64,000 nucleotides of DNA from CAZXSK01 sp964642855 (GTDB lineage Bacteria; Planctomycetota; Phycisphaerae; SM23-33): positions 24,922 through 88,921 of the forward strand of contig CAZXSK010000007.1 of the NCBI GenBank assembly GCA_964642855.1. Reading direction: 5' to 3'. Every line of letters starts with the position of its first letter. The stretch's first letter is position 1. Position numbers and translations under genes: made by a program. Shown here in pieces: positions 1 through 7,892 of this stretch. Below the pieces are notes generated by a model, which was not told where the DNA came from, did not search any database, and saw only the letters and a list, made by a program, of their open reading frames with translations.

Positions 1-1
1 C

Positions 2-826
2 CTGGAAGACGTCCTGCTCGCGCCGCCCGATTCGAAGGTCGCCGATCTCATGGACGAGCAGGTAGGCTTCCTGACGGCTACGGACGATCAGGAAGACGCC
101 ATCGAGATTTTCAAGAAGTACGACGCGTGGGCCCTGCCGGTGGTCAATTCGCAGGGCATCCTGGTGGGCATCGTCACGCACGACGACATCATGGATGTCG
201 CCGAGGAAGAGGATACCGAAGACGTCCACAAGATGGTCGGTATCGAGCCTCTGCAGACAGGGTACTTCTCGACCGGCACGTTCCAGATGATCCGCAAGCG
301 ACTGCCCTGGCTGGGGCTGCTCCTTGCCGCCCAGACGTTGACGACCGTCGCGCTGATCCATTTTCAGCACGTGCCCGTCTTCGCTGTGATGCTCCTGTTT
401 ATGCCCCTGATCAACTCCCCGGCCGGGAACACGGGCACGCAGATCGCCGGCTTGATGATCCGCGGACTCGCACTGCAGGACGTAGCCATGAACGACTGGT
501 GGCGCGTCCTCGGGCGCGAGCTTCTGCGAGGCCTGACGCTGGGGGTCATCCTGGCGTGCATCGGATTCATAGCTGCCGTCACGTTCGCGCGTGTCGTGGA
601 CACGGGAGACCAACCTGCCACGTCCATCGCCTCGGCGGTGAGCGTGGCAATCTTCTCGGCGGTCAGCATCGCCAACCTGCTGGGGTGCATGCTGCCGTTT
701 TTCTTCAAGCGCATCGGGCTGGATCCGGCGGTAACGTCCGGCCCGTTCCTGGCCTCGCTGATGGACCTCAGCGGGATCGTGATCTACTTCACCATCGGCC
801 TGTGGGTTCTGACGGCCGTGAGCTGA
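2..826 (+). CDS. mgtE: Magnesium transporter MgtE, C-terminal part (5' end outside window)
   Basis: The frame is open from the first bases of the window, so this is the 3' part (274 residues) of a longer gene. The visible protein starts inside the CBS-domain region (LLAPPDSKVADLMD, typical of the second CBS repeat) and has the end of that repeat, VGIVTHDDIMDVAEEE, at about residues 50-65. Then come five hydrophobic segments. The membrane domain carries the family signature around NSPAGNTGTQIAGLMIRGLA and ends with TSGPFLASLMDLSGIVIYF. MgtE is a homodimeric Mg2+ channel of the inner membrane, gated by Mg2+ binding to its cytoplasmic N and CBS domains. The N-terminal domain is not visible. The call rests on clear family motifs. 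Confidence 0.93.
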   Translation: MEDVLLAPPDSKVADLMDEQVGFLTATDDQEDAIEIFKKYDAWALPVVNSQGILVGIVTHDDIMDVAEEEDTEDVHKMVGIEPLQTGYFSTGTFQMIRKRLPWLGLLLAAQTLTTVALIHFQHVPVFAVMLLFMPLINSPAGNTGTQIAGLMIRGLALQDVAMNDWWRVLGRELLRGLTLGVILACIGFIAAVTFARVVDTGDQPATSIASAVSVAIFSAVSIANLLGCMLPFFFKRIGLDPAVTSGPFLASLMDLSGIVIYFTIGLWVLTAVS

Positions 827-851
827 CCCCGCGTGGGCCGGCCGATTGGAG

Positions 852-874
852 AACCTCCCGCCGGGCGGAGGGTT
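852..874 (+). terminator. Stem-loop after mgtE
   Basis: An imperfect inverted repeat pairs AACCTCC with GGAGGGTT (one bulged base) around an 8-base GC-rich loop, 26 bases after the mgtE stop. No T tract follows, so it is at best a weak or Rho-assisted terminator, or an mRNA 3'-end stabiliser. Confidence 0.3.
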
Positions 875-901
875 CCAACAACAGTACGTCCGTGTGACAA
901 T
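873..901 (+). promoter_or_regulatory. Candidate promoter of the moxR/HEAT gene pair
   Basis: TTCCAA, 17 bases, then GACAAT with an upstream TGT (extended -10 form). The start codon of the MoxR gene is 18 bases downstream, with GAGGGAG between as ribosome binding site. The -35 match is poor; support comes from position and spacing. Confidence 0.35.
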
Positions 902-918
902 ACGAGGGAGTCTGCCAG

Positions 919-1968
919 ATGAATGAGCCAGCCCGCCAGCCAGCAGATGTGCGGATCATCGAGAACCTTCGCCAGGCGAAGGCGAAGATGTACGGAGAGA
1001 TCCACAAGGTCGTGATCGGCCAGGACGGGGTTATCGAGCTGCTGATGCAGGCGATGCTCTCCCGCGGGCACTGCCTGCTGGTCGGCGTACCGGGCCTGGC
1101 CAAGACGCTGATGATCTCCACGCTCTCAAAGGTCCTGAGGCTGTCGTTCAACCGCATCCAGTTCACCCCCGACCTGATGCCCTCGGATATCACGGGCACG
1201 GACATCATCGAGGAAGACCACTCGACCGGCCGGCGCGAGTTCCGGTTCGTCAAAGGTCCGGTCTTCTCGAACATCATCCTGGCCGACGAGATCAACCGCA
1301 CGCCACCCAAAACGCAGGCTGCCCTGTTGCAGGCAATGCAGGAGTATCACGTAACGGCGGGGGGAAACACCTACGAGCTGGACCTGCCCTTTTTCGTACT
1401 GGCCACGCAGAACCCCATCGAGCAGGAAGGTACCTATCCTCTACCCGAAGCCCAGCTGGACCGCTTCATGTTCATGGTGATCGTGGACTATCCGTCCCTG
1501 GAAGAGGAGCGACTGATCGCGCGAACCACCACGAGCGACGTCGAGGACCTGCCCCAGCCGGTGCTCTCGGGCGAGGACATCCTCGCACTGCAGCGGATCG
1601 TTCGAAAGATCCCCGTCTCCCAGCACGTGGTGGACTACGCGGTGAACCTCGTGCGGGCATCGAGGCCGAAAGACGGCACGAGCCCCGACTTCGTGAGCAA
1701 CTACCTGACATGGGGAGCCGGGCCCAGGGCGGCGCAGTACCTGATCCTCGGAGCCAAGAGCCGGGCCTTGCTGCAGGGGCGGTTCCAGGTCAGTTGCGAG
1801 GATGTTCGCCTGGTAGCCAAGCCCGTCCTGCGTCATCGGATTTTCACGAACTTCAATGCCGACGCTGAAGGGATCGGCCCGGACGACATCATCGAGATGC
1901 TCATCGATGCGGTCGGCGAACCGTCGGTCGAGGACTATCGCGATCAGCCGACCCCCGCCGGTCAATGA
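919..1968 (+). CDS. MoxR-family AAA+ ATPase (first of two)
   Basis: A 349-residue AAA+ protein of the MoxR/RavA group. Walker A is GVPGLAKT (56-63) and Walker B is ILADEIN (about 120-126), followed by the MoxR-typical RTPPKTQAALLQAMQE. Sensor 1 lies in LATQNPIEQEGTYPLPEAQLDRF, and a helical lid domain forms the C-terminal third. MoxR ATPases act as hexameric chaperone-like machines that usually work with VWA-domain partners to mature or insert metal cofactors or to assemble envelope complexes. Here no DUF58 or VWA gene follows; the next gene is a HEAT-repeat exported protein 71 bases on. A second MoxR, very similar in the ATPase core, heads the operon at 51080. GAGGGAG upstream supports the start. 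Confidence 0.93.
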   Translation: MNEPARQPADVRIIENLRQAKAKMYGEIHKVVIGQDGVIELLMQAMLSRGHCLLVGVPGLAKTLMISTLSKVLRLSFNRIQFTPDLMPSDITGTDIIEEDHSTGRREFRFVKGPVFSNIILADEINRTPPKTQAALLQAMQEYHVTAGGNTYELDLPFFVLATQNPIEQEGTYPLPEAQLDRFMFMVIVDYPSLEEERLIARTTTSDVEDLPQPVLSGEDILALQRIVRKIPVSQHVVDYAVNLVRASRPKDGTSPDFVSNYLTWGAGPRAAQYLILGAKSRALLQGRFQVSCEDVRLVAKPVLRHRIFTNFNADAEGIGPDDIIEMLIDAVGEPSVEDYRDQPTPAGQ

Positions 1969-2039
1969 GGCTGGACTTCCTGCCCACGGGCGCGTATCAC
2001 GGTATTCGCAAGCCAACCGAACCAACCAAGGAGCAACCC

Positions 2040-3518
2040 GTGAGAGTACGCCTGGCCTGCCTGATTCTGGCTATGACAGCCTGTCCGCTGATTTCCGCTG
2101 CGCAGGACTCGTGCGGCGCCTTGGAGTACATCGCCAAGGGACTGCAGGACAAGCGCGACCGAGGCCAGGTTCTCCTGGCCTTGCGGGCGACGGACGACGA
2201 GCGCCTGATCCCGGTCTTCCGGGCCGGCCTGGAGTCTCAGCAGGTCGAGGTGCGATCCTTCTGCGCTTCGACGCTCAAGCAATTGGCAGGCAAGGACGCC
2301 GCCGACGCCCTGGCAGAGATGATGCTCAAAGACGAGGAACTCGAACTCCGAGCCGAGGTGATGACCCACCTGATCAACCTCGATGCGATCGATGAAGCTC
2401 AACTCCGCAAAGCCATGGCCATGCCCAACGAGAAGATCCGTTGCCTGGCTGCCCGCGAGTTGATCGCCCGAGGGAAGACCGACGGCACGACCGAGGTACT
2501 GGGCAAGCTGGTCGAGTCCGACGAGATCGCCACCGAAGGGATGGCCCGGTTGAGTCTTCTGGCCCTGGGCGACGACAAACAACTGCCCCGCCTCAAGGAG
2601 ATTGTCAAGAATGTGCGTGTCCCGAACGTGATCGTGGCGATGCTTCTCGACCAGGCCGAGGAGCAGGAGGTCACCCAGGGAGTGGAGCTGGCGAAGCTGA
2701 TCACCGGCTCGGACCGTGGGCTGCTGATCGAATCCCGGGCGTACAAGACCCTCGCTGCCTTCTCGGATCAGCCGGCGATATTGCTGGGCCGGGCGATCCG
2801 GGCGTCGGACAATCTCGTTCTGCAGACGATGCTGATGGAGATGATCCCCGGGAAGGACAAAGACACCGCCGTTCTGCAGGCCCTTGCGGAGAAAGACGAC
2901 ACGGTCGCCAAGCTCGCGAAAATGGAGCTGGCCCGCCAGGCCGGAGGGGACAAAGCCTCCCAGGCCGTGCTGGCTGCCATCCGGGAGAAGCACCCGATCG
3001 TGCTGGACTACGTCCTTCGCAGAGCCGAGGACGATGCGAAAGACAAGGGCAAAGATGCCGCCTTCTACATCGACGGGCTGGCTGCGTTCCTGGACACTGT
3101 CCAGCGCAAGGCCCGCAGGCCTGGCCCCAGCCACCGAAGGGCTGCCGTCGCTTCCACCGTGCTGCTGAACATCGGCACGGAAAAAGCCCTGGCGGCTGTC
3201 TCGGAGATCCTGGACGGCAGATACGACGCACGCCAGCGAGCCGTCGCTGGCGGGCTGCTGCGAACCACGAACCCCAAGGCATGCAAGCTGGCCGAGAAGC
3301 TGCTGGACAGTCCGTACAGCGAGTTGGTCACCGACGCCGCGCTGACACTGGGGCAGTTCGCCCAGGCCAAGGGACGCCCCGCGCTGGCGCACATCCTCAA
3401 GAACGAACGCCGATATCCCCCGAGCGTTCCCGCCCTGGCGGCATGGTACATCCTGACGATCGACGATCAGGCCAGGCCCGCAGCGAAGACCATCGCAGCG
3501 ATCGTGCGACAGCTGTAG
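2040..3518 (+). CDS. Exported HEAT-repeat protein of unknown function
   Basis: A protein of 492 residues from a GTG start with AAGGAG six bases upstream; the frame is open further upstream, but that stretch lacks a ribosome site and would bury the signal peptide. Residues 1-21 form a signal peptide (MRVRLACLILAMTACPLISA, then AQ). The rest is a series of about 35-residue two-helix units with recurrent patterns such as LxALRATDDERLIPVFRAGL and VEVRSFCASTLKQLAG, typical of HEAT/PBS-lyase-like repeats. Such solenoids bind other proteins; no catalytic motif is visible. It probably shares a transcript with the preceding MoxR gene, which suggests a periplasmic partner of that ATPase system, but this is inference from position only. 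Confidence 0.8.
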   Translation: MRVRLACLILAMTACPLISAAQDSCGALEYIAKGLQDKRDRGQVLLALRATDDERLIPVFRAGLESQQVEVRSFCASTLKQLAGKDAADALAEMMLKDEELELRAEVMTHLINLDAIDEAQLRKAMAMPNEKIRCLAARELIARGKTDGTTEVLGKLVESDEIATEGMARLSLLALGDDKQLPRLKEIVKNVRVPNVIVAMLLDQAEEQEVTQGVELAKLITGSDRGLLIESRAYKTLAAFSDQPAILLGRAIRASDNLVLQTMLMEMIPGKDKDTAVLQALAEKDDTVAKLAKMELARQAGGDKASQAVLAAIREKHPIVLDYVLRRAEDDAKDKGKDAAFYIDGLAAFLDTVQRKARRPGPSHRRAAVASTVLLNIGTEKALAAVSEILDGRYDARQRAVAGGLLRTTNPKACKLAEKLLDSPYSELVTDAALTLGQFAQAKGRPALAHILKNERRYPPSVPALAAWYILTIDDQARPAAKTIAAIVRQL

Positions 3519-3534
3519 CTTCGCGCGGGAAGCC

Positions 3535-3540
3535 TACAAT
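3535..3540 (+). promoter_or_regulatory. -10 element TACAAT before the Cys-rich membrane protein
   Basis: TACAAT lies 38 bases before the GTG start at 3578, leaving room for a short leader with GGAG (3567-3570). No good -35 is seen. Confidence 0.3.
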
Positions 3541-3577
3541 GTAGAAATTCGCCCGTTATTCGCCATGGAGTACCATC

Positions 3578-3784
3578 GTGCTTTCAGCGATTCTCGAAAC
3601 CGCAATCGTCTTCGTCATTCTCTTGGCGTCGATGCTCATCCTCGGGTGGGTCTTCGTCCGACGCGCCGGCGGGAGGGCAGGCTGTGGGTGTGGAACGAGC
3701 AGTTGCTCGATGCAGGACACCTGCCCCACCGGCAGCGAGAAAGGCGAACCGCGGCCGCCCTCTCAACAGCCGCCTGATTCCTGA
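3578..3784 (+). CDS. Small Cys-rich membrane protein (FeoB-associated-like)
   Basis: A 68-residue protein from a GTG start with GGAG seven bases upstream. One N-terminal transmembrane segment (about residues 3-27, ending in GWVFVRRAGG) is followed by a cysteine-rich tail, GCGCGTSSC, with more Cys at CSMQDTC. This is the architecture of the small FeoB-associated Cys-rich membrane proteins, often found near iron transporters but also standing alone. No feo gene is visible here. The last 22 bases overlap the 3' end of queC on the other strand. The function in metal handling is a family-level guess. Confidence 0.6.
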   Translation: MLSAILETAIVFVILLASMLILGWVFVRRAGGRAGCGCGTSSCSMQDTCPTGSEKGEPRPPSQQPPDS

Positions 3785-4485
3785 TACGTCGCCGGATCGG
3801 AGGCCCCAGCCTCGGCGAACCCCGCCAGACGAAGCCGGCACGAATCGCAGTGCCCGCACGCCCTGCCCTGCTCGTCGGGATCGTAACAGGAGTGCGTCAG
3901 GCCGTAGTCCACGCCCAGGTCCAACCCGCGACGGATAATGTCCGTCTTGGACAGATCGATCAAGGGGGTATGGATGCGAAACTCCCCGCGTCCCTCCACC
4001 GCCGCAGCCGTGGCGAGATTCGCCATTTCCTCAAACGCCCGCACGAACTCCGGCCTGCAATCGGGATAGCCGCTGTAGTCGATGGCATTGACGCCGATGA
4101 ACAGGTCGAACGCACCGAGGACCTCGGCATATCCCAGCGCGATACTCAGGAAGATGGTGTTCCGGGCCGGTACATACGTCACGGGAATCCCGCCGTCTTC
4201 AGATCGGTCCTTGGGAACGGAGATCTTGTCGGTCAGGGCGCTGTGTCCAAATCCGCCCCCCGCCGAGAGATCGATTCGCACCACGCGGTGGTCCGCAACG
4301 CCCACGGAATGCGCAACCTTACTGGCAGCCTGAAGTTCAAAGCGGTGCCGCTGGCCGTAGTCGAAGCTCAGCGCGTGACAGTCGAACTCCTCGTCACGGG
4401 CGATCGCCAGCGTAGTGGCAGAATCCAAGCCCCCCGAGAGTAGCACCACGGCCTGTTTGGAATGCGAAGGTTCCATGGATTCCAT
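3763..4485 (-). CDS. queC: 7-cyano-7-deazaguanine synthase QueC
   Basis: A 240-residue PP-loop ATPase that converts 7-carboxy-7-deazaguanine (CDG) to preQ0 with ATP and ammonia, in queuosine biosynthesis. The PP-loop SGGLDS is at 17-22, and the family motif ARNTIFLSIALGYAE is about mid-protein. The zinc-binding cysteines are C200, C210, C213 and C216. Length is normal for the family. It is divergent from queF, the next enzyme of the pathway. A TAGAAT -10-like hexamer (4484-4489) overlaps the first ATG, so the ATG at 4476 may be the real start, possibly on a leaderless mRNA. The enzyme assignment is firm; the start is not. Confidence 0.95.
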   Translation of the reverse strand: MESMEPSHSKQAVVLLSGGLDSATTLAIARDEEFDCHALSFDYGQRHRFELQAASKVAHSVGVADHRVVRIDLSAGGGFGHSALTDKISVPKDRSEDGGIPVTYVPARNTIFLSIALGYAEVLGAFDLFIGVNAIDYSGYPDCRPEFVRAFEEMANLATAAAVEGRGEFRIHTPLIDLSKTDIIRRGLDLGVDYGLTHSCYDPDEQGRACGHCDSCRLRLAGFAEAGASDPATYQESGGC

Positions 4486-4516
4486 TCTATCGGCCTTTCG
4501 CGCCGTTGGAAGATCG

Positions 4517-4522
4517 TATAAT
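4517..4522 (+). promoter_or_regulatory. -10 element TATAAT of queF-apbE
   Basis: A perfect TATAAT sits in the 78-base gap between divergent queC and queF, 41 bases before the queF start. GAGAGA just before the queF ATG would be the ribosome site. The -35 region is poor. Confidence 0.5.
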
Positions 4523-4563
4523 CTATGGGGAAGCAGCGATCAGGCCACCGATGAGAGAGATGT

Positions 4564-4917
4564 ATGCCGGCTGACATCGAGACATTCGAGAATCCCCACC
4601 CGCACCGGAACTACCGGATTACGCACGTCGCGCCGGAGTTCACGTCGGTCTGTCCGAAGACCGGCCAGCCCGACTTCGGGACGATCACGGTCCGCTACGT
4701 AGCCGACAAAGTGTGCCTTGAACTCAAGAGCCTGAAGTTCTACCTCCAGGGCTTCCGGAACGAAGGGGTGTTCTATGAGGACCTTGTCAACCGGGTCCTG
4801 GATGACCTCATCGAGGCCGTCAGCCCTCGCTGGATGCGGGTCACGGGGGAGTTCACGCCCCGAGGCGGCATGCATTCGGTGGTCGAAGCCGAGCATGGTC
4901 AGCCGCCTGACCACTGA
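4564..4917 (+). CDS. queF: NADPH-dependent preQ0 reductase QueF
   Basis: A 117-residue short-type (YkvM-like) QueF that reduces the nitrile of preQ0 to the aminomethyl group of preQ1, the base inserted into tRNA by Tgt. The catalytic cysteine is C30 in EFTSVCPKTGQPDFG, and the proton-donating aspartate is D37, with the same seven-residue spacing as in characterised QueF. ESLKFYLQGFRNEG-type substrate-loop residues are present as LKSLKFYLQGFRNEG. Divergent queC supplies preQ0. Only 15 bases separate it from apbE, so the two are probably cotranscribed although functionally unrelated. Confidence 0.96.
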   Translation: MPADIETFENPHPHRNYRITHVAPEFTSVCPKTGQPDFGTITVRYVADKVCLELKSLKFYLQGFRNEGVFYEDLVNRVLDDLIEAVSPRWMRVTGEFTPRGGMHSVVEAEHGQPPDH

Positions 4918-4932
4918 GTTTGCGGAGCAGTC

Positions 4933-6021
4933 ATGGCATCGCACAGACAGACCATTGTGGGCGTCGTTCTGCTGGCGGGTATTTTCTCGCTGGTGCTCCT
5001 GGGTCGTTTCATGACCTTCGGCGGCGATCCGCTCAAGGTCCTGGAGAAAGACCGCATCGACGGCGTGATGAGTACGACGGGCAGCTTTGTCGCCGCTGTC
5101 CCCGCCGATCAGAAGGATCTCGCGAGAGAGGCCTTCCGGGAGGCCAAGCAGGCTGCGTTTGACGTTGAGCGTCTGATGAGTTCCCAAATGGAAGGAGCGG
5201 AGATCTCGCTGCTCAACCAGGCCGACGCCGATCAACTGATCTCCCTGTCTCCGGAGACACTGGAGGTGCTCCAGACGGCGCGCTCCCTGCACGCTGAAAC
5301 GCAGGGGGCGTTCGACGTAACCGTCAGGCCGATCATCGAAGTCTGGAAGACCGCCGCCTCGGAAGACCGCCTGCCAGACGAGGATGAACTGGCCGCTGCC
5401 CGTCAGGCGAGCAACTGGCAGCAGCTGGACCTCGGGCCGCACAACGCCGTCAAGCAGGTGCCCACCGTCAGTGTGGACCTTGGCGGCATCGCCAAGGGAT
5501 ACGCCATCGACCAGGCGGTCCGTGCGATGCGTGAAGCGGGAGTCCGAGGCGGCATCGTGGAGATCGGCGGCGATCTTCGTTGCTTCGGCGTCCGTCACGA
5601 CGACCGGAACTGGCGGGTGGATATTGTAGACCCGTTCGCGCCGGACAAGCCCCTGCTGCAGATCGAGGTGGATACCAGCAAGGCGGGAGCAGTCTGCACC
5701 AGCGGCAACTATCGGCGGGGCGTGAAAATCGCCAACCAGTGGTTCAGCCACATCATCGATCCACGTACAGGCTGGCCCGTCGAAGCTGCACCTTCCGTGA
5801 CGGTCGTCGCCCCCACGGCGATGATTGCCGACGGCTGGGCAACGGCACTGAGCGTACTCGGGCCCGATGGCATGTCCCTGATCCCCCAGGACCAGAGCAT
5901 CGAGGCGATGCTGGTAACCGGAACGCCGGACGACCACGAAGTGGTCATGACGCCCGGCTTTGAGAAGATGGTGATCTCCCGGAAGCAGCCCGTCACGACC
6001 CAGGCATCGATGTCGCGCTAG
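4933..6021 (+). CDS. apbE: FAD:protein FMN transferase ApbE
   Basis: A 362-residue protein with an N-terminal membrane anchor or uncleaved signal (about 7-25) and the ApbE domain after it. Visible motifs are GAFDVTVRP (125-133), VDLGGIAKGYAID (181-193), HIIDPRTG (273-280) and the metal-binding ADGWATAL (299-306). ApbE uses FAD to attach FMN by a phosphoester bond to Thr/Ser in target proteins on the outer face of the membrane. Targets include RnfG, RnfD and NqrB/C. The rnf operon lies 1 kb downstream on the other strand, with at least three candidate acceptor threonines. GGAG five bases before the ATG supports the start. The 3' end overlaps the convergent hydrolase gene by 29 bases. Confidence 0.95.
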   Translation: MASHRQTIVGVVLLAGIFSLVLLGRFMTFGGDPLKVLEKDRIDGVMSTTGSFVAAVPADQKDLAREAFREAKQAAFDVERLMSSQMEGAEISLLNQADADQLISLSPETLEVLQTARSLHAETQGAFDVTVRPIIEVWKTAASEDRLPDEDELAAARQASNWQQLDLGPHNAVKQVPTVSVDLGGIAKGYAIDQAVRAMREAGVRGGIVEIGGDLRCFGVRHDDRNWRVDIVDPFAPDKPLLQIEVDTSKAGAVCTSGNYRRGVKIANQWFSHIIDPRTGWPVEAAPSVTVVAPTAMIADGWATALSVLGPDGMSLIPQDQSIEAMLVTGTPDDHEVVMTPGFEKMVISRKQPVTTQASMSR

Positions 6022-6877
6022 GGTCGTCGCCGGGCAGGTATCGATCCACAAACGCTGACACCTCACGCTGGTATCGCACGCCGGAGACCACGAAACCGTC
6101 GTTATGTCCTCCGTCCAGTTCCAGAAAGTCCTTGGGCTCCCCTGCCGCCTCCAGAAGCTCCCTGCCGTGCGAAAACGGGATCAGCTCATCTTCCCGGGCA
6201 TGGACGATCAGCACGGGACACCGCACGTCGGCAAGGTGCCCGGCGGTGTTGTACTCGTAGCGACTGAGCAGGCGGATCAACGCTCTGGGAAAGAACGGAT
6301 ACATGTCGTGACCCACGTCCGCGACCGACGTCGACGCCGCCTCCAGAATCAGACACGCCGGCTGGACTTCTCCGGCAAGCCGACTGGCGACCGCTCCGCC
6401 GAGAGACCGGCCGTGAATCACGATGGTTTCGGCGTCGATGTTCTTCTGTTTTGTCAGGTATTCCCAGGCCGCCCGAGCGTCGGCGTACGTACCTTCTTCG
6501 CTTGGCCTGCCCTCGCTCCGGCCGTAGCCACGATAGTCGAAGACGAAAATGGAGTACCCCATCGCCTGAGTGGTGGCGATGCTGTCGAGACGGTGGGAGA
6601 TGTTCCCCCCGTTGCCGTGACACAGCAGGAACGTCCCGCGAGCGTCGGGGAGGGGACAGTACCAGCCGCTGAGCTTCACACCGTCGGCCGAGCGGAGAAC
6701 AACATCCTCAAACTCGATTCCAAAATCACCCGGCGTGGCGTCCCACTCTGCTGTGGGATGGTAGACGATCCGGTCCTGCATGAAATACAGGTAGCCAGCC
6801 AGAAGCCCATACACCAGGACCGGTGCGATCAGAAGCCAGAAGATCATTCGTCGTAGTATCCAACGTCGGACGGACAT
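5993..6877 (-). CDS. Membrane-anchored alpha/beta hydrolase
   Basis: A 294-residue protein with one N-terminal transmembrane helix (about 11-32) and an alpha/beta-hydrolase domain of the Bem46/BD-FAE-like group. The oxyanion-hole motif is HGNGGN (87-92). The nucleophile S158 sits in GRSLGG, the acid is likely D230 (HAREDELIP) and the histidine is H258 (DGGHND). Substrate cannot be told from sequence; relatives include esterases and peptidases. It faces apbE tail to tail and overlaps it. The motifs and full triad indicate an active enzyme. Confidence 0.85.
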   Translation of the reverse strand: MSVRRWILRRMIFWLLIAPVLVYGLLAGYLYFMQDRIVYHPTAEWDATPGDFGIEFEDVVLRSADGVKLSGWYCPLPDARGTFLLCHGNGGNISHRLDSIATTQAMGYSIFVFDYRGYGRSEGRPSEEGTYADARAAWEYLTKQKNIDAETIVIHGRSLGGAVASRLAGEVQPACLILEAASTSVADVGHDMYPFFPRALIRLLSRYEYNTAGHLADVRCPVLIVHAREDELIPFSHGRELLEAAGEPKDFLELDGGHNDGFVVSGVRYQREVSAFVDRYLPGDDPSATSMPGS

Positions 6878-6953
6878 GTCGCACCCTCTCCGGCGGCGGG
6901 AAACCCCGTATCAACCGGGCCGTTGTCCCATGTAACGGGAGTGATGCTTACTG

Positions 6954-7868
6954 TCAGCCGTGCCATTCGGTCTTGTCGACCGTGGTCTGGAAGTCTGGCT
7001 TGACCATATCGGGCACGTCCCCCTCGGCAGCGGCTTTGTCTTCCTCGCTGGGTGTGCCGACGAAGATCAGGCCCTTCATCGGGCATTTCTCCAGCGCCGG
7101 ACCGGCCTTTTCCAGCAGATCCTGGTCGTAGTTCTCGTAGTCGATCTGCGGCAGGTTGTCCTTAAAGCCGAACAGGTCACCACCCAGGCGGGTACAGATC
7201 TTGCAGCCGATGCAGCCTACCTTGCAGACCTGCTTGACGTCTTTGCCGAAATCCTTGTTGGAGCACTTGATGGCGAGCATCTGCTCCTGCTTGAACGGCA
7301 CCATGGAAATGATATGGCGTGGGCACGCCCGTTCGCACGCCCCGCAACCGATACACTTGTCGTAATCCACCTCAGCCAGGCCGTCGACCACGTGAATTGC
7401 ATCGTAATTGCACGAGCGCACGCAATCGCCCATGCCGAGGCAGCCGTACGTGCAGCCCTGTACGCCAGCCACGAGATTCGCTGCGGTGCAGGTTTGCTCC
7501 CCGCGATAGTCGTTGCGCTTGAGACGGTCTTCGAGCTTCGCGCCGCAATGCACGACAGGCCGGTAGGGCGCCGACTCGCCGATCTGGATGCCGAGGATGT
7601 CCGCGATCGCCTGGGCGCAGTCCTTGCCGCCAACGGGACACTGGTCGGGCTGGGCCTCGCCGGCAACGACGGCCTCGGCGTACTCGCCGCACCCGACGTA
7701 TCCGCACCCCCCGCAGTTGGCGCCGGGAAGCGCTTCGTTGACCCGGTCGATCCGCGGATCGACGTCCACGTGAAAGGCCCGGTTCGCCCAACCCAGCACC
7801 CACGCCATGGCGATCGCCAGACCCAGCATCGCTGCTCCGGCGAGGATGATTGTCATTGTTTCCAGCAT
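6954..7868 (-). CDS. rnfB: Rnf electron transport complex subunit RnfB
   Basis: A 304-residue iron-sulfur subunit, last gene of the rnf operon. A hydrophobic N-terminal helix (about 5-25) anchors it. Next come the 4Fe-4S domain GANCGGCGYVGC..C, a Cys cluster CTYGCLGMGDCVRSC, and ferredoxin-type motifs CIGCGACERACP and CKVGCIGCKIC. RnfB takes electrons from reduced ferredoxin and passes them into the membrane part of the complex. Rnf couples ferredoxin:NAD+ oxidoreduction to Na+ or H+ transport. The start lies 24 bases after the rnfA stop. Confidence 0.96.
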   Translation of the reverse strand: MLETMTIILAGAAMLGLAIAMAWVLGWANRAFHVDVDPRIDRVNEALPGANCGGCGYVGCGEYAEAVVAGEAQPDQCPVGGKDCAQAIADILGIQIGESAPYRPVVHCGAKLEDRLKRNDYRGEQTCTAANLVAGVQGCTYGCLGMGDCVRSCNYDAIHVVDGLAEVDYDKCIGCGACERACPRHIISMVPFKQEQMLAIKCSNKDFGKDVKQVCKVGCIGCKICTRLGGDLFGFKDNLPQIDYENYDQDLLEKAGPALEKCPMKGLIFVGTPSEEDKAAAEGDVPDMVKPDFQTTVDKTEWHG

Positions 7869-7892
7869 GTTCTCGACCTCTCCGGTCTGTCT

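Noticed and set aside
1962..3392. Long minus-strand open frame over the HEAT-repeat gene
   Set aside because: It lies antisense to a gene with signal peptide, ribosome site and repeat structure; long antisense frames are expected at this GC content.
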